Shown: positions 40,219 through 48,569 of the stretch, piece by piece
How positions within the stretch are numbered: position 1 is the first letter of the stretch
Layout of the letters: each line of letters begins with the position of its first letter
NCBI RefSeq assembly: GCF_030718205.1
Contig: NZ_JAUZQF010000009.1
Coordinates: 62,001-126,000, forward strand
Direction: 5' to 3'
DNA: 64,000 nt
From: Nonomuraea turcica
Lineage (GTDB): Bacteria; Actinomycetota; Actinomycetes; Streptosporangiales; Streptosporangiaceae
The notes under the pieces: model-generated
Told to the model about the DNA's origin: nothing
The model's database searches: none
What the model saw: only the letters and a program-made list of their open reading frames with translations
Position numbers and translations under genes: made by a program

Positions 40219-40836
40219 ATGACTGATTGGCTCGTTGGACTGATGGAGACTCTCGGGGCCCCGGGGGCGGGCCTCGCGATCGCGTTAGAGAACCTGTTCC
40301 CGCCCCTGCCGAGCGAGGTGATCCTGCCGTTGTCGGGCTTCACCGCCAGCAGGGGCGAGATGGGCCTGCTGGATGTGCTGGTGTGGACGACGCTGGGCTC
40401 GGTGGTCGGCGCGCTGGCGCTGTACTGGGTGGGCGCGCTGCTGGGCCGCGAGCGCGTGCTGGCCATCGCCGCCCGGTTGCCGCTGGTGAAGGTGTCCGAC
40501 ATCGAGAAGACCGAGGCATGGTTCGCCCGGCACGGTCGCAAGACGGTGTTCTTCGGCAGGATGATCCCCATCTTCCGCAGCCTCATCTCGGTCCCGGCGG
40601 GGGTGGAGCGGATGCCGCTGCCCACGTTCACGCTGCTGACGACGGCCGGCAGCCTGATCTGGAACACCATCTTCGTGCTGGCCGGCTATGTCCTGGGTGA
40701 GAACTGGTCGCTGGTCGAGGCCTACGTCGGGGTCGGCACCAACATCGTGATCGCCATGGTGGTGGCGGCGGTGCTGGTGTTCGTGGGCGTGCGGCTGGCC
40801 GAGCGCCGTAAGGGCCGGCATGCGTCTCGTCGTTGA
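40219..40836 (+). CDS. DedA-family membrane protein
   Basis: A 205-residue DedA/SNARE-associated (VTT domain) protein. The key motif ENLFPPLPSEVILPLSGF near residues 24-41 contains the conserved acidic residue, and GRMIPIFRSLISVPAGVERM carries the paired arginines. Relatives are polyprenyl-phosphate or phospholipid translocases. Its last codons overlap the histidine-kinase gene by 17 nt, so it leads the two-component operon. Confidence 0.9.
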   Translation: MTDWLVGLMETLGAPGAGLAIALENLFPPLPSEVILPLSGFTASRGEMGLLDVLVWTTLGSVVGALALYWVGALLGRERVLAIAARLPLVKVSDIEKTEAWFARHGRKTVFFGRMIPIFRSLISVPAGVERMPLPTFTLLTTAGSLIWNTIFVLAGYVLGENWSLVEAYVGVGTNIVIAMVVAAVLVFVGVRLAERRKGRHASRR

Positions 40837-41920
40837 GGGCCTGCGGCAGTTGGGCGCGGTGACGCTGGGCGCCGTCACCGCGCTGGGCGGCCTGGCGTTC
40901 GCGCTGCCGGCGCTGCCGTTCGCGGGCCATCCCCACGCCGGTGCGGCGGCGCGGCGGCTGGCCCGGCTGGAGGCGCGCCGCCTGCGCGTGGACGCCGCCG
41001 CCCTCGACGCGCTCAGCGGGAACGACGGGCGGCCGCTGCGTTATCTGGCCGCGCGGGCGCCCGTAGGCCTGCTGGGCGGGATGGTGATCATCTTGCTGGT
41101 CTTCGGCGCGTGGCAGGGCGGCCAGCTGGCCTGGGCGTGGCTGTGGGGTGAGGAGTTCGACGGGATGGCGCGTTCGCTGCCCCTCGCCCTCTACACCGGC
41201 ACCTTCGGGAGCGTGCTGCTGTTCGTCGCCCTGTCGGGCGTGGCGGGGGTGCATGTTCTGGAGCGGCGGCTGGCGATGCGGATGCTGGGCCCGGACCGTA
41301 CCGAGGTGCTGGAGCGCAGGATCGCGGAGCTGGCCGAGAGCCGGGCGGGCATCGTGGCGGCGGTGGACTCCGAGCGGCGGCGCATCGAGCGGGACCTGCA
41401 CGACGGGCTGCAGCAGCGTCTGGTGGCGCTGTCGATGCTCGTCGGGCGCGCTCGCCGGGGGCGGCCGGAGCTGCTGGATCAGGCGCACCAGGAGGCGCAG
41501 CAGGCGCTGGCCGAGCTGCGCGAGGTGGCCTGGCGGGTCTATCCGAGCGGGCTGGACTCGCTCGGGCTGGGGGAGGCGCTGGCGGGGGTGGCCGAACGCT
41601 CGAGCGTGCCGGTCACGGTAGCGTGCGACCTGCGCCGGCGGCCGCCGATGGCGGTGGAGACGGCGGCGTACTTTGTGGTGTGCGAGGCCGTGACGAACGC
41701 CGCCAAGCACGCCGGCGCCGGGCTCATCAGGGTCGAGGTGCGCGAGGAGGATGCGGCGGTGGTCGTACGGGTGCGTGACGACGGGGCGGGCGGCGCGAGC
41801 CCCGCGGGCGGCGGGCTGTCCGGGCTGGCCCGGCGGGTGGCCGCGCTGGACGGCTCCTTCGAGGTGGACAGCCCGGCGGGCGGGCCGACGACGATCACGG
41901 CGGTGCTGCCGTGCGGGTGA
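40820..41920 (+). CDS. Sensor histidine kinase, NarL/DesK type
   Basis: A 366-residue kinase with about three membrane helices in the first 150 residues, a short coiled coil, then a HisKA_3 domain. Its phospho-acceptor is His194 (IERDLHDGLQQR), and an HATPase domain with VCEAVTNAAKHA and DDGAGG follows. An N-terminal sensor fold is absent, so it probably senses through its membrane part. It overlaps both DedA and the response-regulator gene. The DedA partner hints at an envelope-lipid signal. Confidence 0.9.
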   Translation: MRLVVEGLRQLGAVTLGAVTALGGLAFALPALPFAGHPHAGAAARRLARLEARRLRVDAAALDALSGNDGRPLRYLAARAPVGLLGGMVIILLVFGAWQGGQLAWAWLWGEEFDGMARSLPLALYTGTFGSVLLFVALSGVAGVHVLERRLAMRMLGPDRTEVLERRIAELAESRAGIVAAVDSERRRIERDLHDGLQQRLVALSMLVGRARRGRPELLDQAHQEAQQALAELREVAWRVYPSGLDSLGLGEALAGVAERSSVPVTVACDLRRRPPMAVETAAYFVVCEAVTNAAKHAGAGLIRVEVREEDAAVVVRVRDDGAGGASPAGGGLSGLARRVAALDGSFEVDSPAGGPTTITAVLPCG

Positions 41921-42555
41921 TCCTGGCCGAGGACTCCACGTTGCTGCGCGAGGGTCTGGTGCGGCTGCTGCTGGAGGAGGGTCACGAGGTGCCGGCCGCG
42001 GTGAGCGACGCCGAGGCCCTGGTGGCGGCGGTGGCGGCGGACGAGCCGGACGTCGTGGTGGTGGACGTGCGCATGCCGCCGACCCACACCGACGAGGGCC
42101 TGCGGGCGGCGCTGGAGATCAGGCGCCGCTGGCCTGCGGTCAAGGTGCTGGTGTTGTCCCAGTACGTGGAGAAGCGCTACGCCACCGAGCTGATGAGCGC
42201 CGACGTCGAGGGCGTGGGCTACCTGCTGAAGGACCGGGTGGCGCAGGTGGGCGACTTCCTGGACGCGCTGGAGCGGGTGGGCGCAGGGGGAGCGGCGTTC
42301 GACCCGGAGGTGGTGCGGCAGCTGCTGGCCCGTACCACGCAGGTGGATCCGCTGGCGCGGCTGACCGCCCGTGAGCGTGAAGTGCTGGAGCGGATGGCGC
42401 AGGGGCTGACCAACGCCTCGATCGCCCAGGCGCTGCACGTGTCGCAGAGCGCCGTGGAGAAGCACGTCAACTCGCTGTTCGACAAGCTGGGCCTGTCGCA
42501 CACCAACGGATACAGCCGGCGGGTGCTGGCCGTGCTGCACTTCCTGGAGTCCTGA
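41911..42555 (+). CDS. NarL/LuxR-type response regulator
   Basis: A 214-residue regulator. The receiver domain has Asp8, phospho-acceptor Asp52 (VVVVDVRMP) and Lys in YLLKDRV. The LuxR helix-turn-helix follows from about 150 (LTAREREVLERMAQGLTNASIAQALHVSQSAVEKHVNSLF). The GTG start overlaps the kinase stop by 10 nt. It is the cognate partner of the preceding kinase. Confidence 0.92.
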   Translation: MRVILAEDSTLLREGLVRLLLEEGHEVPAAVSDAEALVAAVAADEPDVVVVDVRMPPTHTDEGLRAALEIRRRWPAVKVLVLSQYVEKRYATELMSADVEGVGYLLKDRVAQVGDFLDALERVGAGGAAFDPEVVRQLLARTTQVDPLARLTAREREVLERMAQGLTNASIAQALHVSQSAVEKHVNSLFDKLGLSHTNGYSRRVLAVLHFLES

Positions 42556-42658
42556 CGGTCCAGCGACGCCAAGGCCGCACGGGCGCCACTTGGCCGTCCG
42601 TCCGGCATCGTGGACCGGCCGGCGCGCTCGGCGACGGCGCAGGTCATGCCGAGGCCCG

Positions 42659-43117
42659 CTAGCTTTCGGCCGGTGTGCCCTCGTTGACCGGTTCGAGGAC
42701 GAAGACCGGGATCTGGCGGTCGGTCTTGCGCTGGTAGTCGGCATAGTCCGGGTATGCGGCCACCGCCCGGCGCCACCACAGGGCCTTCTCATCCTCGAAC
42801 ACCTCGCGCGCCCGGTACTCCCGGGTCACCACGCCGTCCTGAAGCTCGACGACCGGCTCGGCGACCAGGCTGGCGTACCACTGCGGGTTGGCCGGCGCGC
42901 CACCCTTGGACGCGACAGCCGCGTAGCGCCCCTCGTGCTCGACACGCATCACCAACGTCTTGCGGACCTTGCCGGTCTTGGCGCCCCGGTAGGTCATCAG
43001 CACGGTGGGCAGGTCACGGATCGTGACGCCGTCGGTGGTGCCGGTGCGCATGATCTGCTCGACGTGCTCGCGGACCCATCCCCACGCGCTCGGCTCGTAA
43101 TCACCAGTCAATGACAT
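42659..43117 (-). CDS. Ddn/F420-type nitroreductase-family protein
   Basis: A 152-residue deazaflavin-dependent split-barrel protein with MTYRGAKTGKVRKTLVMRVEHEGRYAAVASKGGAPANPQWYASLVAEPVVELQDG, close to the Ddn pattern. Members reduce nitro compounds or quinones with F420H2. It differs from the N-terminal domain of the fusion at 24008. It stands alone, in convergent orientation with the response-regulator gene. Confidence 0.85.
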   Translation of the reverse strand: MSLTGDYEPSAWGWVREHVEQIMRTGTTDGVTIRDLPTVLMTYRGAKTGKVRKTLVMRVEHEGRYAAVASKGGAPANPQWYASLVAEPVVELQDGVVTREYRAREVFEDEKALWWRRAVAAYPDYADYQRKTDRQIPVFVLEPVNEGTPAES

Positions 43118-43235
43118 GCCCTGATCAACGTGCCCGGCTCGTCGCTGATTCCGCGACCTGACCGTGCCGGCGGCCGTCCGGGTGGCGGGAGCGCCGGGTA
43201 TCCACGTTGTCGGTCAAGGTCTGGAGGATGCCGGG

Positions 43236-43411
43236 TAGTTCCGCCACCGGTTCGGCACGCCGGTCGCATAGATCAAGCCGTTCACCGACCAGGCCTGCGG
43301 GTGTGGCAGGAAGGGAAACTAGCCGGCAAGCTGGTGGCGGCCTTCACCTCGGCGTTCAACCGGCACGGCGGCAGCGAGGCCACGATCTTGTCGCTGGGCA
43401 ACGTCTTCTAC
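43236..43411 (+). pseudogene. Remnant of a WrbA-like flavodoxin-fold oxidoreductase
   Basis: Translation across two frames gives RFGTPVA, a TAG stop, IKPFTDQA, then after a frameshift VWQEGKLAGKLVAAFTS, NRHGGSEATILSLGNVFY. This is the middle of a WrbA-type NAD(P)H:quinone reductase (compare FGTPTRFG ... LWAEGKLAGK ... GGQESTLLAL). The N-terminus is missing and the C-terminus is lost where the IS200/IS605 element begins, right after NVFY. Confidence 0.8.
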
Positions 43412-43502
43412 CGAGGTGAAGGCCCGCGCGGGAAGGCCCCAAGGGCGTGAGCGTGCCCTATCCCGAGCTTTGGAACCGGTCGTGACCCCGTCTGGTCTTG
43501 TC

Positions 43503-43934
43503 TCATTTCTGGGGCCGGTCCTGGGACTGGATGTACGTGTGGACGGTGGCCAGGCTGGAGTCGCCGGTCGAGCCCGCGTAGTAGGAGCGGGACCAAAAAT
43601 GCCCGCCCCACAGGTGTGTGCGGACATGAGCGCTGTATTCCTGGCGGAGGTAGCGGGCCGAGACGCCTTTGAGGGAGTTGACGAGGGAGGACAGGGCGAC
43701 CTTGGGCGGGTAGCGGACGATCAGATGGACGTGGTCGTGTGCGCCGTTGAAGTCGGTCAGCTCGCAGTCGAACTTCTCGCACACCTCTTTCATGATCTGT
43801 TCGCAGCGTTCCAGCATGGGGCCGGTGAGTGCGTCTCGCCGATATGTCGTGATAAACACCAAATGCGCACTCAGATCGTGGACGCAGTGACGTCCTGTTC
43901 TGATGTCGGGGTTCGGTTCCCATCGCGGTGACAT
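43503..43934 (-). CDS. tnpA: IS200-like Y1 transposase TnpA
   Basis: A 143-residue single-strand transposase. The HUH motif is His68-Val69-His70 in GAHDHVHLIV and the nucleophilic tyrosine is Tyr134 in VHTYIQSQ, so the active site is complete. The GGHFWSRSYY segment is family-typical. The start is 15 bp from the divergent tnpB start, the usual IS605 arrangement. The C-terminus (DRPQK) is slightly short but beyond the active site. It could still be mobile. Confidence 0.92.
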   Translation of the reverse strand: MSPRWEPNPDIRTGRHCVHDLSAHLVFITTYRRDALTGPMLERCEQIMKEVCEKFDCELTDFNGAHDHVHLIVRYPPKVALSSLVNSLKGVSARYLRQEYSAHVRTHLWGGHFWSRSYYAGSTGDSSLATVHTYIQSQDRPQK

Positions 43935-43949
43935 ACACCAAACGATAGA

Positions 43950-45275
43950 ATGAGGCGCGTGGAGCGGGAGAAACGCAACCGCGCTCAGGTCGCCCGCCTG
44001 GAGCTGGACCAGCGGCAGAGCGCCGTGGTGGACGGCCAGGCGCACAACGCGCGCACGCTGTGGAACCTGCTGCACGAGTTCTTCACCTTCCGGCAGGGCC
44101 GGTTCGCCTCCCTGGCCCAATGCGACGAAGCCATCCGGGCCGCCCGCAAAGAGATCGACTGGCTCAACGACCTGCCCGCCCAAGCGGCGCAGGCCGTGCT
44201 GAAGACCTACCGGCAGGCGTGGGCGAACTACTTCAACCCCGACCACCCCGCCGGACGCCCCACGTTCAAAAGCCGATTGCGCTCCCGGATGGCGGTGGAC
44301 GTCCCCCAGGCGCGGGACCTGAACATCACCCGGATCAACCGCCGGTGGGGCGCGGTCACCATCCCCAAACTCGGCCAGGTCCGCTTCCGATGGACCAAAG
44401 ACCTGCCGGGGGTCACGAAGGGCGGCCCGGACGGGAAGATCACCGGGGCGCGGTTGGTGAAGGAGGCCACCGGGTGGCACATCGTGTTCCGTATCCAGAC
44501 CGAACAGCCGGTGCCCGCCCCGCATCCGGGGCCGCGCACCGCGATCGACCGGGGCATCGCCGTGCCGTTGGCGCTGTCCACCGGGGAGAAGATCTTCCAC
44601 CGTGACCAGTGGCTGACCGGCGGGGAGCAGGAGCGCCTGCTTCGTCTGGAGCGCAAGGCCGCCCGCCAGAAACGAGCGGCGAAACCCGGGCAGCCTGTCA
44701 GTAACCGGCTGAAGCATACCTACGACCAGATCGCCCGCCTGCGCGCGACAGCCAAGCGCCGGGCCATCGACTGGCAGCACCAGACCACCGCCGAGCTCAC
44801 CGACCGGTTCTCCGTCATCGTGCTCGAAGACCTCAAGGTCACGAACATGATGGCGAGCGCCGCCGGCACCCTCCAAGCGCCGGGCAGAAACGTCGCCCAA
44901 AAACGCGGCCTGAACCGCGCCATCGCCGGGCAGGCATGGGGACGCACCGCCGAGTTCCTCACCTACAAGGCCACCGGCAAAGGCGGAACGCTCGTCTACA
45001 TCCCAGCACCGGGCACCAGCCAGGAATGCCACGCCTGCCACACGATCGTCGAGGGGTCGAGGGAGACGCAGTCCCGGTTCGTGTGCAAGAACACCGCATG
45101 CGGGTGGATCGGCAACGCCGACGTCAACGCCGCCCGCACCCAGTTGTACCGGTACAACTCAGCCGCCGGACGGGCGGTCACCGGACGTGGAGGCCCTGCG
45201 GTATTGGGGCCGGTGAAGCGTCAAGCACCTCATGGCGGGACTGCCCGCACCACCCCGCACGGGGTGGCCGCGTAG
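43950..45275 (+). CDS. tnpB: RNA-guided endonuclease TnpB
   Basis: A 441-residue TnpB of the Cas12 ancestor type. The RuvC triad is Asp200 (TAIDRGI), Glu293 (VLEDLKV) and Asp391 (NADVNAA). The zinc ribbon cysteines are 360, 363, 379 and 384. All nuclease residues are therefore intact. In this family an RNA from the gene's 3' end and the right end of the element guides cutting. Two further hairpins at 45251-45280, covering the last codons and stop, fit that guide scaffold. The C-terminal 40 residues are low-complexity. Confidence 0.92.
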   Translation: MRRVEREKRNRAQVARLELDQRQSAVVDGQAHNARTLWNLLHEFFTFRQGRFASLAQCDEAIRAARKEIDWLNDLPAQAAQAVLKTYRQAWANYFNPDHPAGRPTFKSRLRSRMAVDVPQARDLNITRINRRWGAVTIPKLGQVRFRWTKDLPGVTKGGPDGKITGARLVKEATGWHIVFRIQTEQPVPAPHPGPRTAIDRGIAVPLALSTGEKIFHRDQWLTGGEQERLLRLERKAARQKRAAKPGQPVSNRLKHTYDQIARLRATAKRRAIDWQHQTTAELTDRFSVIVLEDLKVTNMMASAAGTLQAPGRNVAQKRGLNRAIAGQAWGRTAEFLTYKATGKGGTLVYIPAPGTSQECHACHTIVEGSRETQSRFVCKNTACGWIGNADVNAARTQLYRYNSAAGRAVTGRGGPAVLGPVKRQAPHGGTARTTPHGVAA

Positions 45276-45318
45276 CGGCCATGAGAATCCTCCCCAATCA
45301 AGGGAGGAGCACGTCAAG
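45251..45318 (+). ncRNA. Probable omega-RNA scaffold 3' part and right end
   Basis: Three consecutive hairpins: CACCCC-GCAC-GGGGTG (45251-45266), GGCCGC-GTA-GCGGCC (45266-45280) and TCCTCCC-loop-GGGAGGA (45288-45308), then TCAAG. In TnpB systems the guide RNA overlaps the tnpB 3' end and finishes with about 16-20 nt copied from the flank. Here that flank would begin near 45319 in the truncated MFS gene. The RNA is inferred from structure and position. Confidence 0.6.
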
Positions 45319-46073
45319 GGGTCATGCAAAGCGCCGATCATGGCTGGACGTCCGTGCTGGTCGTCGGGCCGGCCGTGGCAGGCCTGCTCCTGCTCGTCGT
45401 CTTCACCGTGGTGGAGGCGCGTTTCGCCAACCAGCCGATGATGCCCCTACGGCTGTTCAGGATCCGGGGGGTGGCCGTCGGCAATCTCATGCTGCTGCTG
45501 TTCGGCGGGATCACGATCGCGATGTGGTACTTCACGTCGCTCTTCCTGCAGAACGTGCTCGGCTACAGTGCGCTTGGAGCCGGGCTGGGGCAGACACCCG
45601 CAGCGGTGATGTTCGTGGTGATCGCGCGATGGGCCGCCGCCCTGCTGCCGCGAACCGGGGTGCGCCCTCTGGTGCTGGCCGGCTCCGTCTGTTTCCTGGC
45701 CGGTTTCGGCTGGCTCGCCCAGGCCCACGCCGGCAGCGGCTACGTCACCAGCGTGCTCGGCCCAACGCTGCTCATCGCGGTCGGCATCGGGCTGACCTTC
45801 CCCACCCTCATGGCCGCGGCGACCGCCGACGTTCCCGAGCGGGACGCGGGAATCATCGGCGGTCTGGCCAACACCGCCAGTCAGATAGGCGGGTCGGTGG
45901 GCCTGGCGGTGCTCGCGACGGTCGCCGATGCCAGAGCCGCGACGGAGGCCGGCGGGAGTTCCCCGGCCGCCGCCCTCGCCGCGGGCTACGACCTGGTCTT
46001 CCTCGTGGCGGCCGGGCTCGGCTTGGCCATCGCGGTGGTCGGCTTGCTGCTGCCGCGGCACCGGCGCGGCTGA
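45319..46073 (+). pseudogene. 5'-truncated MFS transporter (EmrB/QacA type)
   Basis: About 249 residues matching the C-terminal half of a DHA2 exporter: DHGWTSVLVVGPAVAGLLLLVVF followed by seven or so helices and the LLIAVGIGLTFPTLMAAATADVP motif. The first six or seven helices are missing, because coding similarity begins right at the IS right end. An internal ATG at 45324 keeps the frame open, but a half transporter is unlikely to work. The missing part is not on the other side of the IS. Confidence 0.82.
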
Positions 46074-46171
46074 CCGCCCCGCCACCGCCTCCGTACGTGG
46101 CGAGGGTCTTCATCCGCCGCACCGGCGCTGGCAGCCGTACCAGGCCAGGCCGGGCGCGACGCCGGCTGACG

Positions 46172-47275
46172 CTACTTCAGCCGGCCGAAGAAGGCCCGCA
46201 GGTCCGCGGCCACCGCCTCCGGCGCCTCCATGGCCGGGAAGTGGCCGCCCCGCTCGTGCTCCGCCCAGTAGGTGTCGGCGGACGGGTTGAGCAGCTTGCG
46301 GACCGTGGCGTCGGCGCCGAAGACCGAGACCCCCTGCGGTACCGCCGCCGGCGCCCCCCAGTCGGTGGAGTGGGCCTGCTCGTAGAGGAAGCGGGCGGCC
46401 GAGATGCCGGAGCCGGTGAACCAGTAGAGGCTCACGATGGTGAGCAGTTGGTCCCGGTCGTAGGGCAGGTCGGTCCACTCCTCGAACTTCTCCGCGATCC
46501 AGCCGAGCTGCCCGGCCGGTGAGTCGTTGAGCAGGTAGCCGATGGTCTGGGGCCGGCTGTTCTGGATCGCCAGGTATCCGCTGCCCTCGCTGCGGAACTT
46601 CGCGATCCGGTCCAGGATCAGCCGGTCCACCTCGTCCTCCGGGTCCAGCCCGTCGGCCATGCCGGGCAGGAAGGAGGCCGTGTTGGCGGCGGTGAGGGCG
46701 TCGGTCACCACGTGCACGCCGGCGACGTGCTCGCCGTCGAGGCCGGCCACCGCTCCGGAGACGCCGGCGCCGATGTCGCCGCCGTGGACGCCGTAGCGGT
46801 CGTAGCCGAGGCGGCTCATCAGCTCGGCCCAGGCCCGCGCGGTGCGGCCCATCGCCCAGCCCGCCTCGCGGACGGGGGTGGAGAAGCCGAAGCCGGGCAG
46901 CGACGGCACGACCAGGTGAAAGTCCTGCCTCAGGTGCTCGATCAGGCTGGTGAACTCGGCGAACAAGCTCGGGTAGCCGTGGGTGAGCACCAGCGGGAGG
47001 GCGCCGGGGTTGTCGCAGCGGACGTGCAGGAAGTGGATCGGCTGCCCGTCGATCTCGGTGACGTACTGCGGATAGTCGTTGAGCCGGGCCTCGGCGGCCC
47101 GCCAGTCGTAGCCGTCGGCCCAGTACGCGGTCAGCTCCTTCAGGAACTCCAGCGGCACGCCCCGGCTCCACCCGGCGCCGGGCAGCTCGTCGGGCCAGCG
47201 CGTCCTGGACAGCCGGTCGGCCAGGTCGTCGACGTCGGACTGCGGGATGGCGATGCGGAACGGCTGGATGGTCAT
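46172..47275 (-). CDS. Epoxide hydrolase (EHN family)
   Basis: A 367-residue alpha/beta hydrolase with an N-terminal EHN lid-associated domain (MTIQPFRIAIPQSDVDDLADRLSRTRWPDEL). It opens epoxides through an ester intermediate. The oxyanion HGYP is at 99-102, the nucleophile is Asp167 (HGGDIGAG) and the base is His345 (RGGHFPAMEAP). The ATG at 47275 has GGAGGATCC directly upstream. It is divergent from the nitrilase-family gene, with no shared operator evident in 160 bp. Confidence 0.9.
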   Translation of the reverse strand: MTIQPFRIAIPQSDVDDLADRLSRTRWPDELPGAGWSRGVPLEFLKELTAYWADGYDWRAAEARLNDYPQYVTEIDGQPIHFLHVRCDNPGALPLVLTHGYPSLFAEFTSLIEHLRQDFHLVVPSLPGFGFSTPVREAGWAMGRTARAWAELMSRLGYDRYGVHGGDIGAGVSGAVAGLDGEHVAGVHVVTDALTAANTASFLPGMADGLDPEDEVDRLILDRIAKFRSEGSGYLAIQNSRPQTIGYLLNDSPAGQLGWIAEKFEEWTDLPYDRDQLLTIVSLYWFTGSGISAARFLYEQAHSTDWGAPAAVPQGVSVFGADATVRKLLNPSADTYWAEHERGGHFPAMEAPEAVAADLRAFFGRLK

Positions 47276-47436
47276 CGGATCCTCCGTTGGCTGGGGGTAC
47301 GCATCCCACGCTATGGACCAATGAGGAACATTTCGCTCCGCAATCGGAAACCAGAGCCGAAGAATGCAGGTGACCACGCGCACCAACCGCAACGACGTGG
47401 AACGGCTGGCGCGCGTGCTGCTGATAAGGTCGCGCC

Positions 47437-48306
47437 GTGACCGCTTCCGTGCCGCCGCCCTCCCGTCCCCTGCGCATCGCCGCAGCTCAGGCGTGCCCAG
47501 AGCCAGGTGACATCGTGGCCAACACCGCTACCGCCGCGGCCATGGTCCGCGAGGCCGCAGAGCACTCGGGCGCCCAGGTGGTCGTCTTCCCGGAGAAGTT
47601 CCTCACCGGCTACGAGCCGGACCTCATCCGCGCCGACCCGGAACGCTGCGCCGTGCAGGCAGGCGGAGACGAACGGCTCGACCCCCTGCTGACGGCATGC
47701 CGTGACACCGGAACCGTGGCCATCGTCGGTACGGCGGTGCACGACGCCGGTGCGCTGACCGTGTCCGCCCTCGTCATCGACTTGGACGGCACGTGGGTCA
47801 CCCGCTACGACAAGCAGATGCTCTTCCGCACCGAGCGGGACGTCTACCGTCCTGGGCGCCACGGGCTCTCGCTCGACGTCGGCGGCTGGCGGCTGGGCCT
47901 TGGCGTCTGCTACGACTCCGGCTTCCCCGAGCACGCCCGCGCGGCGGCGCTCGACGGCTGCCACGCCTACGTGGTGGGTGCGCTGTTCAGCGTCGGCAAC
48001 GGCTACTACGAGTCCCGGATGTGGTTCCCGTCACGGGCCTTCGACAACACCATGTACACGGTGCTGTCCAACCACGTCGGCTCCACGGGCGGCTGGGCCA
48101 CGTGCGGCAGCAGCGCCGTCTGGGACCCGACCGGCCGCCTGGTCACCGAGGCCGGGCCCGACGGCCGGCAACTGCTCGTCGCCGACCTCGACCCGGACTG
48201 CCTGCGCCGCGCCCGCAACGCCCACTCCATGCTCAACGACCTGCGCGACCCGGCCCTTGAGCCACGTGAGCGAATCACCCTGTCCCCGGTCCCGTCACGG
48301 GGCTAG
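47437..48306 (+). CDS. Carbon-nitrogen hydrolase (nitrilase superfamily amidase)
   Basis: A 289-residue amidase of the nitrilase superfamily, hydrolysing a C-N amide bond. The catalytic triad is Glu53 (FPEKFLTGYE), Lys126 (YDKQMLF) and Cys158 (GVCYDSGFPE). The NHVGSTGGW region resembles N-carbamoyl or aliphatic amidase members. The GTG start lacks a strong ribosome site. A hairpin follows the stop. The substrate is not decidable. Confidence 0.88.
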   Translation: MTASVPPPSRPLRIAAAQACPEPGDIVANTATAAAMVREAAEHSGAQVVVFPEKFLTGYEPDLIRADPERCAVQAGGDERLDPLLTACRDTGTVAIVGTAVHDAGALTVSALVIDLDGTWVTRYDKQMLFRTERDVYRPGRHGLSLDVGGWRLGLGVCYDSGFPEHARAAALDGCHAYVVGALFSVGNGYYESRMWFPSRAFDNTMYTVLSNHVGSTGGWATCGSSAVWDPTGRLVTEAGPDGRQLLVADLDPDCLRRARNAHSMLNDLRDPALEPRERITLSPVPSRG

Positions 48307-48343
48307 CCGCCTGTCGGCACCGATCCTTCGCGGGTCAGGCGGC
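48306..48343 (+). terminator. Hairpin at the end of the nitrilase-family gene
   Basis: An 8-bp perfect stem, GCCGCCTG (48306-48313) and CAGGCGGC (48336-48343), starts within the stop codon. There is no T-run. The rest of the 260-bp gap to the convergent oxygenase gene (48344-48569) shows no gene that I can support. Confidence 0.5.
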
Positions 48344-48569
48344 CCCCTGTGGCCTTGTCGTCATCCGTTCCGTCCGGCGGCCTGGTGCTGCCCGACGCGA
48401 TCGCCTCCCCGGCGCCGGAGCGAGGGCCTGCGACCGCTCGGGGCGGTGACCGTGGACGGTGTCTGACCCGCTGACCTCCATGAGGGCGTCCGAGGGCGGG
48501 CAGGCGCGCACTGAGGAGTTCAGGATCACCGATGCGCGTGCTCCTAGGTGACCTGCTCGCGGCAACGAT

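Larger units (their letters stand above)
43412..45318. mobile_element. IS200/IS605-family element with divergent tnpA and tnpB
   Basis: A complete-looking IS605-type element with a minus-strand Y1 transposase and a plus-strand TnpB. The left boundary is placed where WrbA similarity ends (43411). A subterminal hairpin AGGGC/GCCCT (43442-43459) could be the left-end foldback. At the right end the hairpin TCCTCCC/GGGAGGA (45288-45308) precedes TCAAG (45314-45318), after which MFS coding sequence begins. The exact ends are inferred; such elements make no target duplication. Confidence 0.8.
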
